From: Mustela lutreola
Lineage: Eukaryota > Chordata > Mammalia > Carnivora > Mustelidae
NCBI RefSeq assembly: GCF_030435805.1
Contig: NC_081295.1
Coordinates: 158,009,001 to 158,073,000, forward strand
Reading direction: 5' to 3'
DNA: 64,000 bases
Position 1 is the stretch's first letter. Each line of letters begins with the position of its first letter. The translations under genes and the position numbers were made by a program. Of the stretch, positions 22,501-33,116 are shown one piece after another. The notes beneath the pieces are model-generated. The model was not told the origin of the DNA and made no database searches. It saw only the letters and a program-made list of their open reading frames with translations.

Positions 22501-23770
22501 AGGGCGCAGGGAAGTGCTCGGAGCAGGAACAGGGGGAGCCCACGCGCGCGCAGGGACCCGGAGGGGCGGGCGCTCTGGTCCGCGGGATGAGGGCGGCGAG
22601 GCGAGGCGGTGCGCGCAGTCGCCGGGCTCCGGTCCGCACCAGGAAGGTTCAGAGCGTGAACCCAAAGGCTGCGGGCAGGCCCAGGACGGCGGACTCGGGC
22701 GCACCGACCGCTGTTCCTTCGTCGGGCGTTTATGGAGTAATTAGTAAGTGCCGCTGTGTCTGCAGGGCCTAAGAAAGCCCCCGGCACACAGTAGGTGCCG
22801 AACAAATAGAGTCTACATTCCTTGAGTGTATTGAATGGAGGTCTGACACACGTCGGATCCTTCTGGGGGGCGGAAACACGCGGACGGGGGCGTCGCCAGC
22901 ACAAGCAGTAGATGCTCGCTACCGTCTTGCCGACTGAACGCCCACCGCGCACTCGGGGCGGTGTGCACGGCCGCGCTCTGCGGCCCCGGGGAAAACGGAG
23001 GGTGCAGCGGAGAGGCCGCTGCCTGGACTCGGAGCCTGTGGGTAGCTGTCCACACTGCGAGCGAGAAAGGACGCTTTCGCGGAGAGCGGTCAAAAAACGT
23101 CTTGGCAGCGGTGGGATTCGAACCCACGCCCCCGAAGAGACTGGAGCCTTAATCCAGCGCCTTAGACCGCTCGGCCACGCTACCGCCCGCCTCTCGCGCG
23201 CCGCCCGCGCTTCTCCGACCTGAAGGTCGCGCGTCCCCGGCCCTCCTCGCGTCCCCTCGCAGCTCCCAGCCCCAGCTCGCGCCGGGACCCCGGCCCGCCC
23301 TACGCCCCACTCGGCCTCCTGGCGACTCCAGGCTGGTCCTGAACCCGATGCCGCGGGCGGAGCCCCCCCACCCGCTGGGGCACCAGCGCTGCAGCGAGGG
23401 TGTGGCTGCAGATGAGCTGGGTCGGCGGCAAGGGAGCCCCCCGACCCCAGGAGCGAGCAAGACCTGCGGTTCGGAGCCGCGAAGGAGGGGCGGAAGCCGG
23501 CGAGGAGTCCCGCGGACCGGCCCCTGCGTCCCGCCTCCGGGGAGGTCCCGGTGCCCCGGGTGGGGCGGCGGCGGGACTGCGGTCCAGCCCGGCTCAGGGG
23601 CGCGCGCCGCCGCGTCTCCGCGGGAAGGGCGGCGAGGGGTCGGCCGCCCCCAGCCCCAAACTGGGTACCCGGAGCGAGCTGTCCCGAAACCCTGGTTTGC
23701 GGAGCTGGAGACCACTAGGTCGCACAGTGGTCTTGGTAGATGGTTTGTGCAAAGCGACGGGGAAGGTGCC
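22500..23770. promoter_or_regulatory. CpG island around tRNA-Leu-AAG
   Basis: Dense CpG and GC content spans from about 22500 to the tRNA-Met gene at 23768. No coding exon is recognised. A short MIR/L2-like block ('ggcacacagtaggtgccgaa') lies at about 22782-22802. Confidence 0.55.
23103..23184 (-). tRNA. tRNA-Leu (anticodon AAG)
   Basis: The 82-nt tRNA has a long variable arm and acceptor GGTAGCG/CGCTGCC. The anticodon is at 23148-23150 (complement) and the B box is GGTTCGAATCC. A TTTTTT terminator follows on the minus strand at 23097-23092. It is identical base for base to the gene at 42152-42233. Confidence 0.97.
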
Positions 23771-23840
23771 TCCTTAGCGCAGTAGGCAGCGCGTCAGTCT
23801 CATAATCTGAAGGTCCTGAGTTCGAACCTCAGAGGGGGCA
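23768..23840 (+). tRNA. tRNA-Met elongator (anticodon CAT)
   Basis: The 73-nt cloverleaf has acceptor GCCTCCT/AGGGGGC and the anticodon at 23801-23803. The B box is GAGTTCGAACCTC and a TTTT terminator lies at 23845-23848. The T-arm and acceptor are of the elongator type, not the initiator type. It is identical to the gene at 28269-28341 in opposite orientation. Confidence 0.97.
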
Positions 23841-23849
23841 CGTGTTTTG

Positions 23850-25670
23850 CTTTCAACGTTGACGAATCTTTGTTTAATCTTTTCCTCCGCCCCAAACTGT
23901 ACTATATATATATATATTATTGGAGGAAATCTCTTGATAAGACTGAAGGGCAATTTGCTGTTGTTCAACAGAACCATGTAATGTTCAGTTACAAAATAGC
24001 GATTTTCCACTAAGCATTCAATATTCCAAACTTCTTCCGGTTCTTTCTTATACTAATTGCTGATATGATGAGAAGATTTTCAAAACGCCTTTCAGGTAGG
24101 CTTGGCAATTATTTTTGTAACAAATTATTTTTGTAACAAAAACACCAGGGTCAGAAACTTACTGGCTCTGGGGCGCCGAGAGGAGGGGTGGACAGAAGGC
24201 TGTTTGGGGATGGGGCGTTGTAGGTTGGGGTGCAACACATTGTTATTATTACGCATTAGTCATCTCTTACCATTCTTCTGAAATTGCTTACCGCCAGATC
24301 ACCAGTGACATCCTATGTGAAAAAAATTACCCTGCTCAGTCTCCTCACATTGTCCATCTTTTCCTGTGCCTGGCACCGTTTACTGGACTCTAAGTCACAA
24401 AGAGAAACACAGAGTGATGTTCAGAGTCAAAGTAAACACCGGGCTCAGACAAAAGCGAACAGGATGGATATTAAATACCTTGCTCTTAACATCGCAGCTT
24501 ATGGAGCAAGCATTTACTCAGTACGAATAAGTGTAAGAGAACCGAGTATATGCCAGGCACTAGTCAAAGCTCTGTCCTTCCCTCTGAATCCACCCTCTTA
24601 CAGCTTTAAATCCGTCTTTGTACACTCTATGCTGTGACGTCAGGGCTGGGGCTCTGCCAGTTACATTTCCCAAAGCTTTGCCAGGGGACTTGAATGCAAT
24701 CAGCTGAACCACATGTTGGAATCCTGGGCCCAGGACGTGCTCTGCACCACTGTCCTCCTGTCATACGGCCACTAGGTCAAATCCGTGAGGCCTTCTATGG
24801 CGCACTGGCCTACTCTGTGTTCCCATCACGTCTTGGCCCATTCTGTGTGTGAGACCAGCATAGTTTCTCCAAGATCATTTCCGATCATGTCATTTCTCCC
24901 TGCTTAAAGTCCCCAATGACTTTGCACTGCTGCAAAGGTGAGGTCCCCACTCCACACACCTGCCACAATAACCTCAGAACCTGTCGGTCTCTGCTAGGCC
25001 CCTGCCTTCCTGTCCCCCCTCCCGGCAATCAGCTCTGTCCCCAGCCTTCTGCCTGCTGGCACCTGGGGCCTGCCTTCAGCTCTCTGAAGGTCTGCTCTTC
25101 TGGGAGTGCTGGCTTTTCTCCAACTTATTATACCAAGCCTTCAATTCTCAGTTTAAACAAACTTTTTTGGGAGAAGTCTCCTGTCACCCCCTTGAAGGGG
25201 TCACCTCCCTTTACACTCCTAGCTTTTGGAGGTTGTGTGTGAGGGTGTTGGAAGCACTATTTATAATATGCAATTAAAAAATAATTTTCTACCTCTGTTC
25301 TCCCTTTATCCTGATTTAAGTCTATTAACTTTTTCCAATTTAATCTTATTATAGTGAAGTTGTGAAGACCACCTCAAATCTGCCTTTACTGGTGGCATGA
25401 ATAAATGCATAATTGAAATGAACCACATGACGATCATGGTGTTAAAACAAGGCTGTAAGTTACTTTTCCCCAGTGATCTGGGGGCAGAAGTTGTCTGGAG
25501 CCCTATTCAAAGGCGCAACAGATGGAGTTGGGAATAAGGAAAAGGAATACAAACAAAACTTAAAAAGAGAGACCTTAAAACTATTAATAATGAAAGAATA
25601 AAAAGAAAGCTTTAGCACTTAAGACACACTTTTTTTTTTCCACACTAGGACATAAAAGGAACAAAGTTTG
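23850..25670. other. Intergenic stretch, possibly L2-like debris
   Basis: No exon or RNA gene is seen. The part 24780-25250 has the composition and short phrases of an antisense L2 segment ('gactttgcactgctg', 'ctgctcttctgggagtgctg'), but the match is from memory and weak. Confidence 0.35.
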
Positions 25671-25677
25671 CCTTGAG

Positions 25678-25750
25678 GCTTGGGTGGTTCAGTTGGTAGT
25701 GCATCAGACTTTTAATTTGAGGGTCCAGGGTTCAAGCCCCCATTCAGGAA
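25678..25750 (+). pseudogene. tRNA-Lys (TTT) pseudogene
   Basis: The 73-nt tRNA-Lys-like sequence has anticodon TTT at 25711-25713 and a recognisable B box (GGTTCAAGCC). The acceptor stem (GCTTGGG against TTCAGGA) has a mismatched first pair and wobble pairs. The T stem has two mismatches and the D stem at least one. No T-run terminator follows closely. It is a decayed tRNA gene rather than a CAN-SINE head, because no SINE body follows it. Confidence 0.8.
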
Positions 25751-26404
25751 TATTTCCTGGTGTTCAGTGTCTAGGTCTACCTACACCTTTGTCAGGTTAT
25801 TTTTTTTATGCAGGACAGGGACAGATTACCTAAATTGCAAAACCAACAGAAAACCGGTGGAGTCAAGTATTTCTAGCCCACAAAATGGATAAGTAAGTGA
25901 AAAAAGATAGTGGTGAAAAAGTGGGAGCTTTACAGGAAGATGGCCCAAAACTTTGTGAAGAGAACGAACTATGCATGGTCTCAGAGACAAGTAATCTTTG
26001 CCTTTGACCTCATTTAACTAAAACAAATTAGGCCAGAGTGAAGTTACTACACCCTCTTTGCACAGGATGTGTTTGGCCATTCCTAGAATCTCCTGGGGTG
26101 ATTGGCTGCGGAGGCTTTTTTGGATATTCAAGTTTCATACGGGTGACAAGTATAAAACTTAAGTAGAACTAAAGACTCCCATCTAACCTTGCATTGTACA
26201 ATACCTTATAAAGGCGTTGTAATCTTGTTTAGGAAAATACCATGCTATGACCAGAACTCCGTATTTCCAGGTCTGCCGGGGCCAACCACATGGGCAAACA
26301 CAACTTTAAATCAGCTTGGCCCTGTTTTGGGGGGTGAACGTACCAGCCATTATTGCTTGATATCATAGTCACTGATATTTTATTACTTCCACTTCTCCTA
26401 TCAC

Positions 26405-26832
26405 AGATGCACATTTTTTTTTACATTTTTTGTTAACATAAAATGTATTATTTGCTTCAGGGGTACAGGTCTGTGGTTCATCAGTCTTACACAGTTCACA
26501 GCACTCACCACAGCACAGACCCTCCCCAGCGTCCATCCCCAGCCACCCCACCTTCCCACCTCCCCCCTCCCCTCCAGCAACCCTCAGTTTGTTTTCCTAG
26601 ATTAAGAGTCTCTTATGGTTTGACTCCCTCTCTGGTTTCATCTTGTTTCATTTTCCCCTCCCTTCCCCTATGATCCTCTGTCTTGTTTCTCAAATTCCTC
26701 AAATCAGAAAGATCATATGGTATTTGTCTTTCTCTGATCTACTTATTTCATTTAGCATAATACCCTCTAGTTCCATCCACATTGTTGCAAATGGCAAGAT
26801 TTTGGTTTTTTGTTGGTTGCATAATATTCCAC

Positions 26833-26863
<31 letters not shown>

Positions 26864-26895
26864 TTGTGTACCACAACTTCTTTGTCCATTCAACA
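26405..26895 (-). mobile_element. L1 3' end, antisense
   Basis: From 'ttgttaacataaaatgtatt' (complement of the carnivore L1 3' end) through 'ggggtacaggtctgtg', the C-rich block and 'gattaagagtctcttatgg' to 'catctggttc'-type ORF2 end sequence near 26890. It is 5'-truncated. Confidence 0.88.
26833..26860. repeat. (TG)14 microsatellite inside L1
   Basis: An uninterrupted TG dinucleotide run sits at the position where other L1 copies have a short TATA/TG-rich segment. Confidence 0.95.
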
Positions 26896-26899
26896 GCCG

Positions 26900-28260
26900 C
26901 ACAGATTCGGTTTCCACTGGAGAGTTTATTTTACACAGGTGAGAATATGCTAATATACCACAAATATGGCTGTAATATATCACCTTCTGGCTTGGAAAAG
27001 CTCCAACAAGGATCAAGCATTCTCTAAGCACCTGCCTGAATAGTTCTTTGGCCTCTCCCAAATCTTTGAGTGCATTTCTTAAACTGCAGCAGATGGAGGC
27101 TTCTGGAACCAGAGGCTGAGGGTCCAGAAGACACTAAGATGAGCCATGTTATATGCCTTTTCTAGTCTGCATCAGAATGAACTGTTGAGAGAGCTCCCCT
27201 GAAATTCAAGTTCTCAGGTCCAGACATTTCGCAGGAGCTGTCCAAGGACTACCCTCTCCTTCCAGCACTGACTGAATCAGACAGGTGTGGCCTGCAGGGT
27301 GAATTTCAGCAGGTGTGTCTCCTGCGGGGACTATGGAAAAAATCCAGATTTGAGATGTTCGTTGCCTTGAGTAAGAGAGTGGTAAGGAATGTGGTAGAAA
27401 AAGATTTAATATTCTAATGAATTCATTGACTTAGTTGAAAAGTGTTCCTTGTCCGATACTGAGCTCGGCACCGGGAATACAGGAGTGGATGAGACAGGCC
27501 AGGGATGACTTTCAGGGAATATATAGTCTAAGCAGGTAGATGGGTAATAGACAATACTGGTGTTAAATAAAAGGAGAAGGTAACCTCATATAGTAGTAAG
27601 TGCTAAGAAGAAAAAGAGGGGCATCAACGTAGTGGGAGGTTGGTGGCTGAGAGGCAGAACGGAGTATTAATTTCCTAGGGCTGCCTTAACCAGTTGCCAC
27701 AAATTAAGTGGCTTAAAGCAATAGAAATTAATTTACTCACAGTTTTGGAGACTAGAAGCCCCCAATCAGGCTATCGACAAGGCTGTGCTGCCTTTCACGG
27801 TTCCAGGGAAGAACCCTTGCCTCTTCTCAGCTCTGGTGGCTGCTGGCAATCCTTGGACATGTGTTTTTGTAGTTCACTGACCACTGCAGTACAGATGGGA
27901 GACTCGTTAGGACCAGATTAGACGGGAGGCCAGGCAGGAAGATAGCATGCATCTAAGAAGAGGAAGCCACAACACTTGCTGAGAAAATTCAGTGTCAGGT
28001 TTTCATTTATCTGTCCATTCCCCCTCCCCCCAATAAATTAATTTGCATCAATAGGGGAATAACCTCCTAGTAAGGGATAGAAATCAGAGGAACTTGGACA
28101 AAAGAGCTTGTTCATTGGAAAGTCATTGCAGGTATAGAAGGAAAAAAGGCTCTCCGTGTGTACGGATCTACCAATCAGGAAGAAGAAGGTTGGTACTTGC
28201 CCTTCGACAGCAGAAGGTCAGGCTCAGTAGCCAGGATGACATTTCCCGACGTAGGGCAAA
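26900..28260. other. Intergenic stretch; old LINE- and MaLR-like pieces, no gene
   Basis: The part 27440-27640 resembles an ancient LINE fragment ('gcaccgggaatacaggagtg', 'agtaagtgctaagaag'). The part 27665-27890 resembles an antisense MaLR-type LTR ('ttcctagggctgcc', 'cacagttttggagactagaa'). Both are diverged fossils called at low confidence. No coding exon is recognised. Confidence 0.35.
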
Positions 28261-28268
28261 AATAGAAC

Positions 28269-28341
28269 TGCCCCCTCTGAGGTTCGAACTCAGGACCTTC
28301 AGATTATGAGACTGACGCGCTGCCTACTGCGCTAAGGAGGC
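28269..28341 (-). tRNA. tRNA-Met elongator (anticodon CAT)
   Basis: It is identical over all 73 nt to the gene at 23768-23840, on the opposite strand. The anticodon is at 28306-28308 (complement). A TTTTT terminator follows on the minus strand at 28262-28258. Confidence 0.97.
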
Positions 28342-28489
28342 AGGTGAGAAAAGCTTCTAAGCACATGAATTTAACAGTAGATTCTACGTTGCTTCAGCGT
28401 GGTTCTGCGCCAGGTTTCTTTCCCCTCACACTTCAAAAATGAAAGGTTGTGCTGCAACAGCTTCTAAAACCTGAGTCAGAAGGAGAAAG

Positions 28490-29240
28490 TAGCCGTTGGC
28501 GCTCCTGCCTTGGGTCCCTTCCTCTGAGCTACGACCCCGGGGTCGTCCCCAGAAGGACGTTTCCCAATGTCAGTGCGGGAGACCCGCACACTTCCCGCCC
28601 CGCGTCCGCGCGCTCTGCACGGAGACCGCCTGCGCACCAGCAGTCCACGCGCTCGCGTGCGACCACCTTGCACAACACGGCCAAGTTCCTCCTGCAGCCT
28701 GCGGCCCTCCGTTTCAGGAGACAGCCCCCAGTCCAGGGGCCGCAGGCGTCCGGCCCGGGGACCCGCGGGACTGTGAATGGTCCCCAGGGGGAGGCGTCCA
28801 ACGCGCACGTCGAGGTGCGCCAGAGCTCGGGCTGGGGTGCGGGACAGGAGGAGGGTCCCCCCGGGTGCCCACCTGCCCGGAGACCCCCTCGGTTCGGAGC
28901 TCAGCGCGCAGGGGTGTCACCTCCTACACGGCCTCGCCCCTCCAGCCAACCCGGGGCTGTCAAGTGCGCCTGCCCTGTGTCGCCCCACTTCTGCACCTGC
29001 CATCGCCGGCCCCTCCTGCCTGTCCCGCGAGCCCTGGTCTGTGGTTCGCGGGGGCGCGCGCTCGGAGCTGCGGCCCTCGGTGACTTCGCTGCGCCAAGAA
29101 CCCAGCGTGGTTCTGCCTGGAGATGATCCGCTGTGCTCTGAGTTCAAGTCGTGCAGCTTAACGAGTTCTGATTGCAACGCGGTAGACCCGCGGTGGGACA
29201 GCGGCCTCGGGGGTGGGGCAAGTCTGCACTTCCGCTGCCC
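28490..29240. promoter_or_regulatory. CpG-island-like region without recognised gene
   Basis: GC- and CpG-rich sequence begins about 150 bp from the tRNA-Met gene. Open frames on both strands show no domain. It may be Pol III-associated or the promoter of an unrecognised non-coding RNA. Confidence 0.5.
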
Positions 29241-29729
29241 GACTTGTTCGTTCCCAAGCTAGTTTCGTTGTTTTCCCTGTGAGCAGCGTGACCGCAGTGT
29301 CTAAGGGTTTAGACAGGGAAAATGAGAGCGATTGCCGCAGGAACGCCAGCACGACCCAGACGTCACCTAAAAAGTCGAAGCCACTGTGTTATTTCAAGGC
29401 CAGACGGACGACCAGGTACGGAGGGATGTGGATGAGGGGCAGGCACAGTATGCAGAAGAGGGTTTGGGATGTGACCTGGGGGAGAAGGAAGTGTGGACTT
29501 GCACAGGGAAACTGAACCTACACGTCCACGACATTCTGAATCAAGGATTTTTTTCTCTCCCCAAATGACACCAACACTCGGTTGAAAATAGCGCTGGTCT
29601 AATACTAGAAAACACCCATGCATTATCTTACTGATGGTTCTATTTCCTGATTCGGAGGTTGAGTGGACAAACAACACAGCATTTCCATACCACCTATTGG
29701 CCTCTTGCAGGGAGGAGCTGATTCCAGCA

Positions 29730-30187
29730 GATGACCTGCTCTCTACAATATGACATCAGATGACCTCCTCTCTACAGTATGACGTCAGATGACTGCTCTC
29801 TGCAATATGATGTCAGACGACCTCCTCTCTACAGTATGACGTCAGATGACTGCTCTCTACAACATGACATCAGACGACCTCCTCTCTGCAATATGATGTC
29901 AGACGACCTCCGCTCTACAGTATGACGTCAGATGACTGCTCTCTACAACATGACATCAGACGACCTCCTCTCTGCAATATGATGTCAGACGACCTCCTCT
30001 CTACAGTATGACGTCAGGTGACTGCTCTCTGCAATATGATGTCAGACGACCTCCTCTCTACAGTATGACGTCAGATGACTGCTCTCTACAACATGACGTC
30101 AGACGACCTGCTCTCTGCAATATGATGTCAGACGACCTCCTCTCTACAGTATGACGTCAGATGACTGCTCTCTGCAATATGATGTCA
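29730..30187. repeat. Minisatellite of 16 units (28-29 bp), each with a CRE/ATF palindrome or its decay form
   Basis: Sixteen head-to-tail units fill the interval without spacers. Each ends in an 8-mer. TGACGTCA (perfect CRE) occurs seven times, at 29780, 29837, 29923, 30009, 30066, 30094 and 30152 (start positions). The other nine are TGATGTCA or TGACATCA, exactly the two products of CpG deamination. Unit types alternate in dimers (A-B) and 86-bp trimers (A-B-C), so the array grew by multi-unit duplication. A perfect AP-1 site (TGAGTCA) follows at 30191-30197. Function in cAMP-responsive transcription is inferred only. Confidence 0.96.
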
Positions 30188-30199
30188 ACTTGAGTCATG

Positions 30200-32435
30200 T
30201 GTCAAAATACAGCAGCAGCAGCACAACCCCCCCCCCCAGCTCCGACCTACTTTTACTTGGTGCAGAGCGCAGAAAACCTTCTTCCTGATCAGTGTGTACA
30301 CTTAATGAAACTATGAGACACATAAAACAAATGATTGTTGGTATCTTGTTCAAATACAAACGGGAACTTGCTCCAAATTCCATTTAGCCGATAAACTTTT
30401 TACCAAAGAAAATGAGAAGATACTATCTGGTGAATTTCCCATGCATCTTATAGGCAGCGCTGCTAAAAACAAATGTGGTTTGTTGACTCATGATTGAGGC
30501 TGTCATGGTTTATGGAGCTTTATGGTCGCTGCTTACTTTCTTCAAAATGTGCATACGCACTAATGAGATTTCTGACTTTATAGAAATGGAAGGAAATAGC
30601 CTTCTTAGGTGTGTGTCTCAATGATAGCTATCATTGTTGTGGGCTGTAGGAAAAAGGTTAAAACACTGGCCTTCTGTAAAATCTTTACTTCCAAAGTACG
30701 GGATAAAAAGAATGTCTTTCTTGAATTTGGAAACATTTGGAGAATGAGGATTGTGAAAAAGACCACAGTAAAATGGAAATGTGTATGCTCTTTCTCCAAC
30801 ATTATTTAATGGTATGTGATGTAGATTGTGACAAAGGCTTACACACACACACACACACGAAAGACTCATTTTTTGGTGGAAATAAGATTGCTTCAGAAAG
30901 AAAAAACAATGGTCCCAGGAAAGGACATCCAAGCAGCCAAATGAAACAGGACTTTCTTCATTTCTTTACTAAAAGTGTAACTTATTTAAATCCAGGTTTT
31001 ATTTCACAAGTTCAAATTCCTGCTGTGCTTTTATCAAGCTGAGGAGGACTGGAGAAGGAGCAGGTCTGCGGGCTGAGGAGGAGATCAAGGCCTCTGTGAG
31101 TGCGTTGGCGCCTTTTGGCCCTTCAGTGGAGATGGCAGTCCCATCCGCGGCTGTGCTCAGTGGGAAATGGGGTTGGAGGCATAAGTCGTGGGAATCATCA
31201 GGGTGTAGACAGACAGTACCTACAGTCACGTGATCAGCGAGCTCGGGCAGGCAGAGGGTGCACGTACAGAATAGACGAGAACTCAGGTCAGAGGCCTGGA
31301 GAACTCCAAAATGTAGAGGTTGGGAAGAGAAGGAAATAAAGGAGGAACTTCAACAATGAAGTAGAAAGAAAACAGAGGGTCGGGTGCTCCAGAAGCCAAG
31401 TGAAGAATGCGTTTGCATAAAGAGGAAATACGGACTGGGCCGGATGCTCCTGAAGCAGAGCAAACCGAAGACCAAGAATCGCCCACCGCGTTTCTCAAGA
31501 TGGAGTCTGCTTGGACTCGGCTGGGTTTGTGGAGTGGACGCTGAAGTTTGGTTCAAAGAGAGGAGATACGGGTCAAAGAGAGGAGCACGGTTAGAGGGTT
31601 TCTCTACCCACGAGGACACGGAGATTTTGGAGAAAGTGGTGGTGTGTTTGATTGGACCAGAGGTTGGGGGTGGGGCGAAGGACAGGAAGGCTATCCGAGT
31701 CAGTAATGCTGGGATGGCCCATGAGATCGCGGTTGCTTAAGGAAAGAGGTAAAGAGCTGAGGAGGAAGGAGATGCATTGAATCATTTGCCAGTGGGCAAG
31801 AGAAAAAGAGCTAAAAAGACCAGAAGTGGTCAGTATAAGGTACAATTGAAATGTGCATCTTGGGCTGCTACTGGAAATTTAAAATAAGTGTAAGGTCAAT
31901 GATTGTGTGTTTTTCAAATCGCAGGTTATGATGCCTTTGTGTGTCAGGAAATCATGTCAATGGATCAGAACTAGAACTTCATTTAGGTGAAGGAGAATTG
32001 AGTCCAAAATGTCGGCGTCATTACAAGTAAGTGAGGGTTGTGATGTGAATGGTATTTCTAATTATGGATCCCAGTAGAAAAGTTTGAGATACATCAGGGC
32101 AGGAAGGGAAAGGAAATAATCTTTAGAAATGAAAAGCCTAGGGGGGCATGGGGTGGGATGGGCAGAAAGGCTGAGGGAACCCACACCCCGTGTGCACACC
32201 TAGACCCCGTTTGCTCAACAAGGTTTGGCAAGTCCGCGGTGTGCCCTGTGCAGCAGCGGGAAAGGAAGACAGTGCGGCAGGATTTTTTCTCACGAGTTTC
32301 ACATATACCTGGAGAGGGTGGGAAGTACGGGCAGCTCCGGTCCTGACAGAGCGATTCGGGCAAATGTACCGAAACTGGTTTGTAAGCAGGAGGAAACCGC
32401 AGTTCTCAGATGAAGGGATGTGTTAAGATTTCTCT
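30200..32435. other. Intergenic stretch with no recognised gene
   Basis: It holds a C-run at about 30227-30237, a (CA)9 run at 30841-30858 and AG-rich sequence at 31050-31850. The phrase 'ggcctggagaactccaaaat' near 31294 recalls an ancient interspersed repeat that I cannot name. No exon is seen. Confidence 0.4.
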
Positions 32436-32440
32436 CCTTT

Positions 32441-32640
32441 TGGGCGCCTGGGTGGCTCAGTGGGTTAAGCCGCTGCCTTCTGCTCAGGTCATGATCCCAG
32501 GGTCCCGGGATCGAGTCCCACATCGGGCTCTCTGCTCAGCGGGGAGCCTGCTTCCCTCTCTCTCTCTGCCTGCCTCTCTGCCTGCTTGTGATCTGTCTGT
32601 CAAAGAAAAAAAAAAAAAATTCTTAAAAAAAAAAAAAAAA
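32441..32640 (+). mobile_element. CAN-SINE with target-site duplication
   Basis: The copy is full length and young-type. Direct repeats 'aagatttctctccttt' lie at about 32425 and 32639. Confidence 0.94.
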
Positions 32641-32681
32641 GATTTCTCTCCTTTGGACAAAAAGACTAGCCGAGATTTTCT

Positions 32682-33101
32682 TTTTATTTTTTTTTATTTT
32701 TTTTTTTATTTTTTATTTTTTATAAACATATATTTTTTATATACATATATTTTTATCCCCAGGTCTGTGAATCACCAGGTTTACACACTTCACAGCACTC
32801 ACCACATCACATACCCTCCCCAATGTCCATAATCCCACCCCCTTCTCCCCAACCCCCTCCCCCCGGCAACCCTCAGTTTGTTTTGTGAGATTAAGAGTCA
32901 CTTATGGTTTGTCTCCCTCCCAATCCCATCTTGTTTCATTTATTCTTCTACCCACTTAAGCCTCCATGTTGCATCACCACTTCCTCATATCAGGGAGATC
33001 ATATGATAGTTGTCTTTCTCCAATTGACTTATTTCGCTAAGCATGATACGCTCTAGTTCCATCCATGTTGTTGCAAATGGCAAGATTTCATTTCTTTTGA
33101 T
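32682..33101 (-). mobile_element. 5'-truncated L1 insertion with 15-bp TSD
   Basis: It begins with a T-rich tail complement, followed by 'caggtctgtgaatcaccagg', the C-rich block, 'gattaagagtcacttatggt' and 'gttgcaaatggcaagatttc'. Perfect direct repeats 'tagccgagattttct' at 32667-32681 and 33102-33116 define the insertion. Confidence 0.93.
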
Positions 33102-33116
33102 TAGCCGAGATTTTCT

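Noticed and set aside
29128-29165. Extra tRNA suggested by a GTTCAAGTC B-box-like motif near 29142
   Set aside because: No acceptor, D-arm or anticodon stem can be folded around it.
29730-30187. CRISPR-like array
   Set aside because: Units are contiguous with no unique spacers and the genome is mammalian, so it is a minisatellite.
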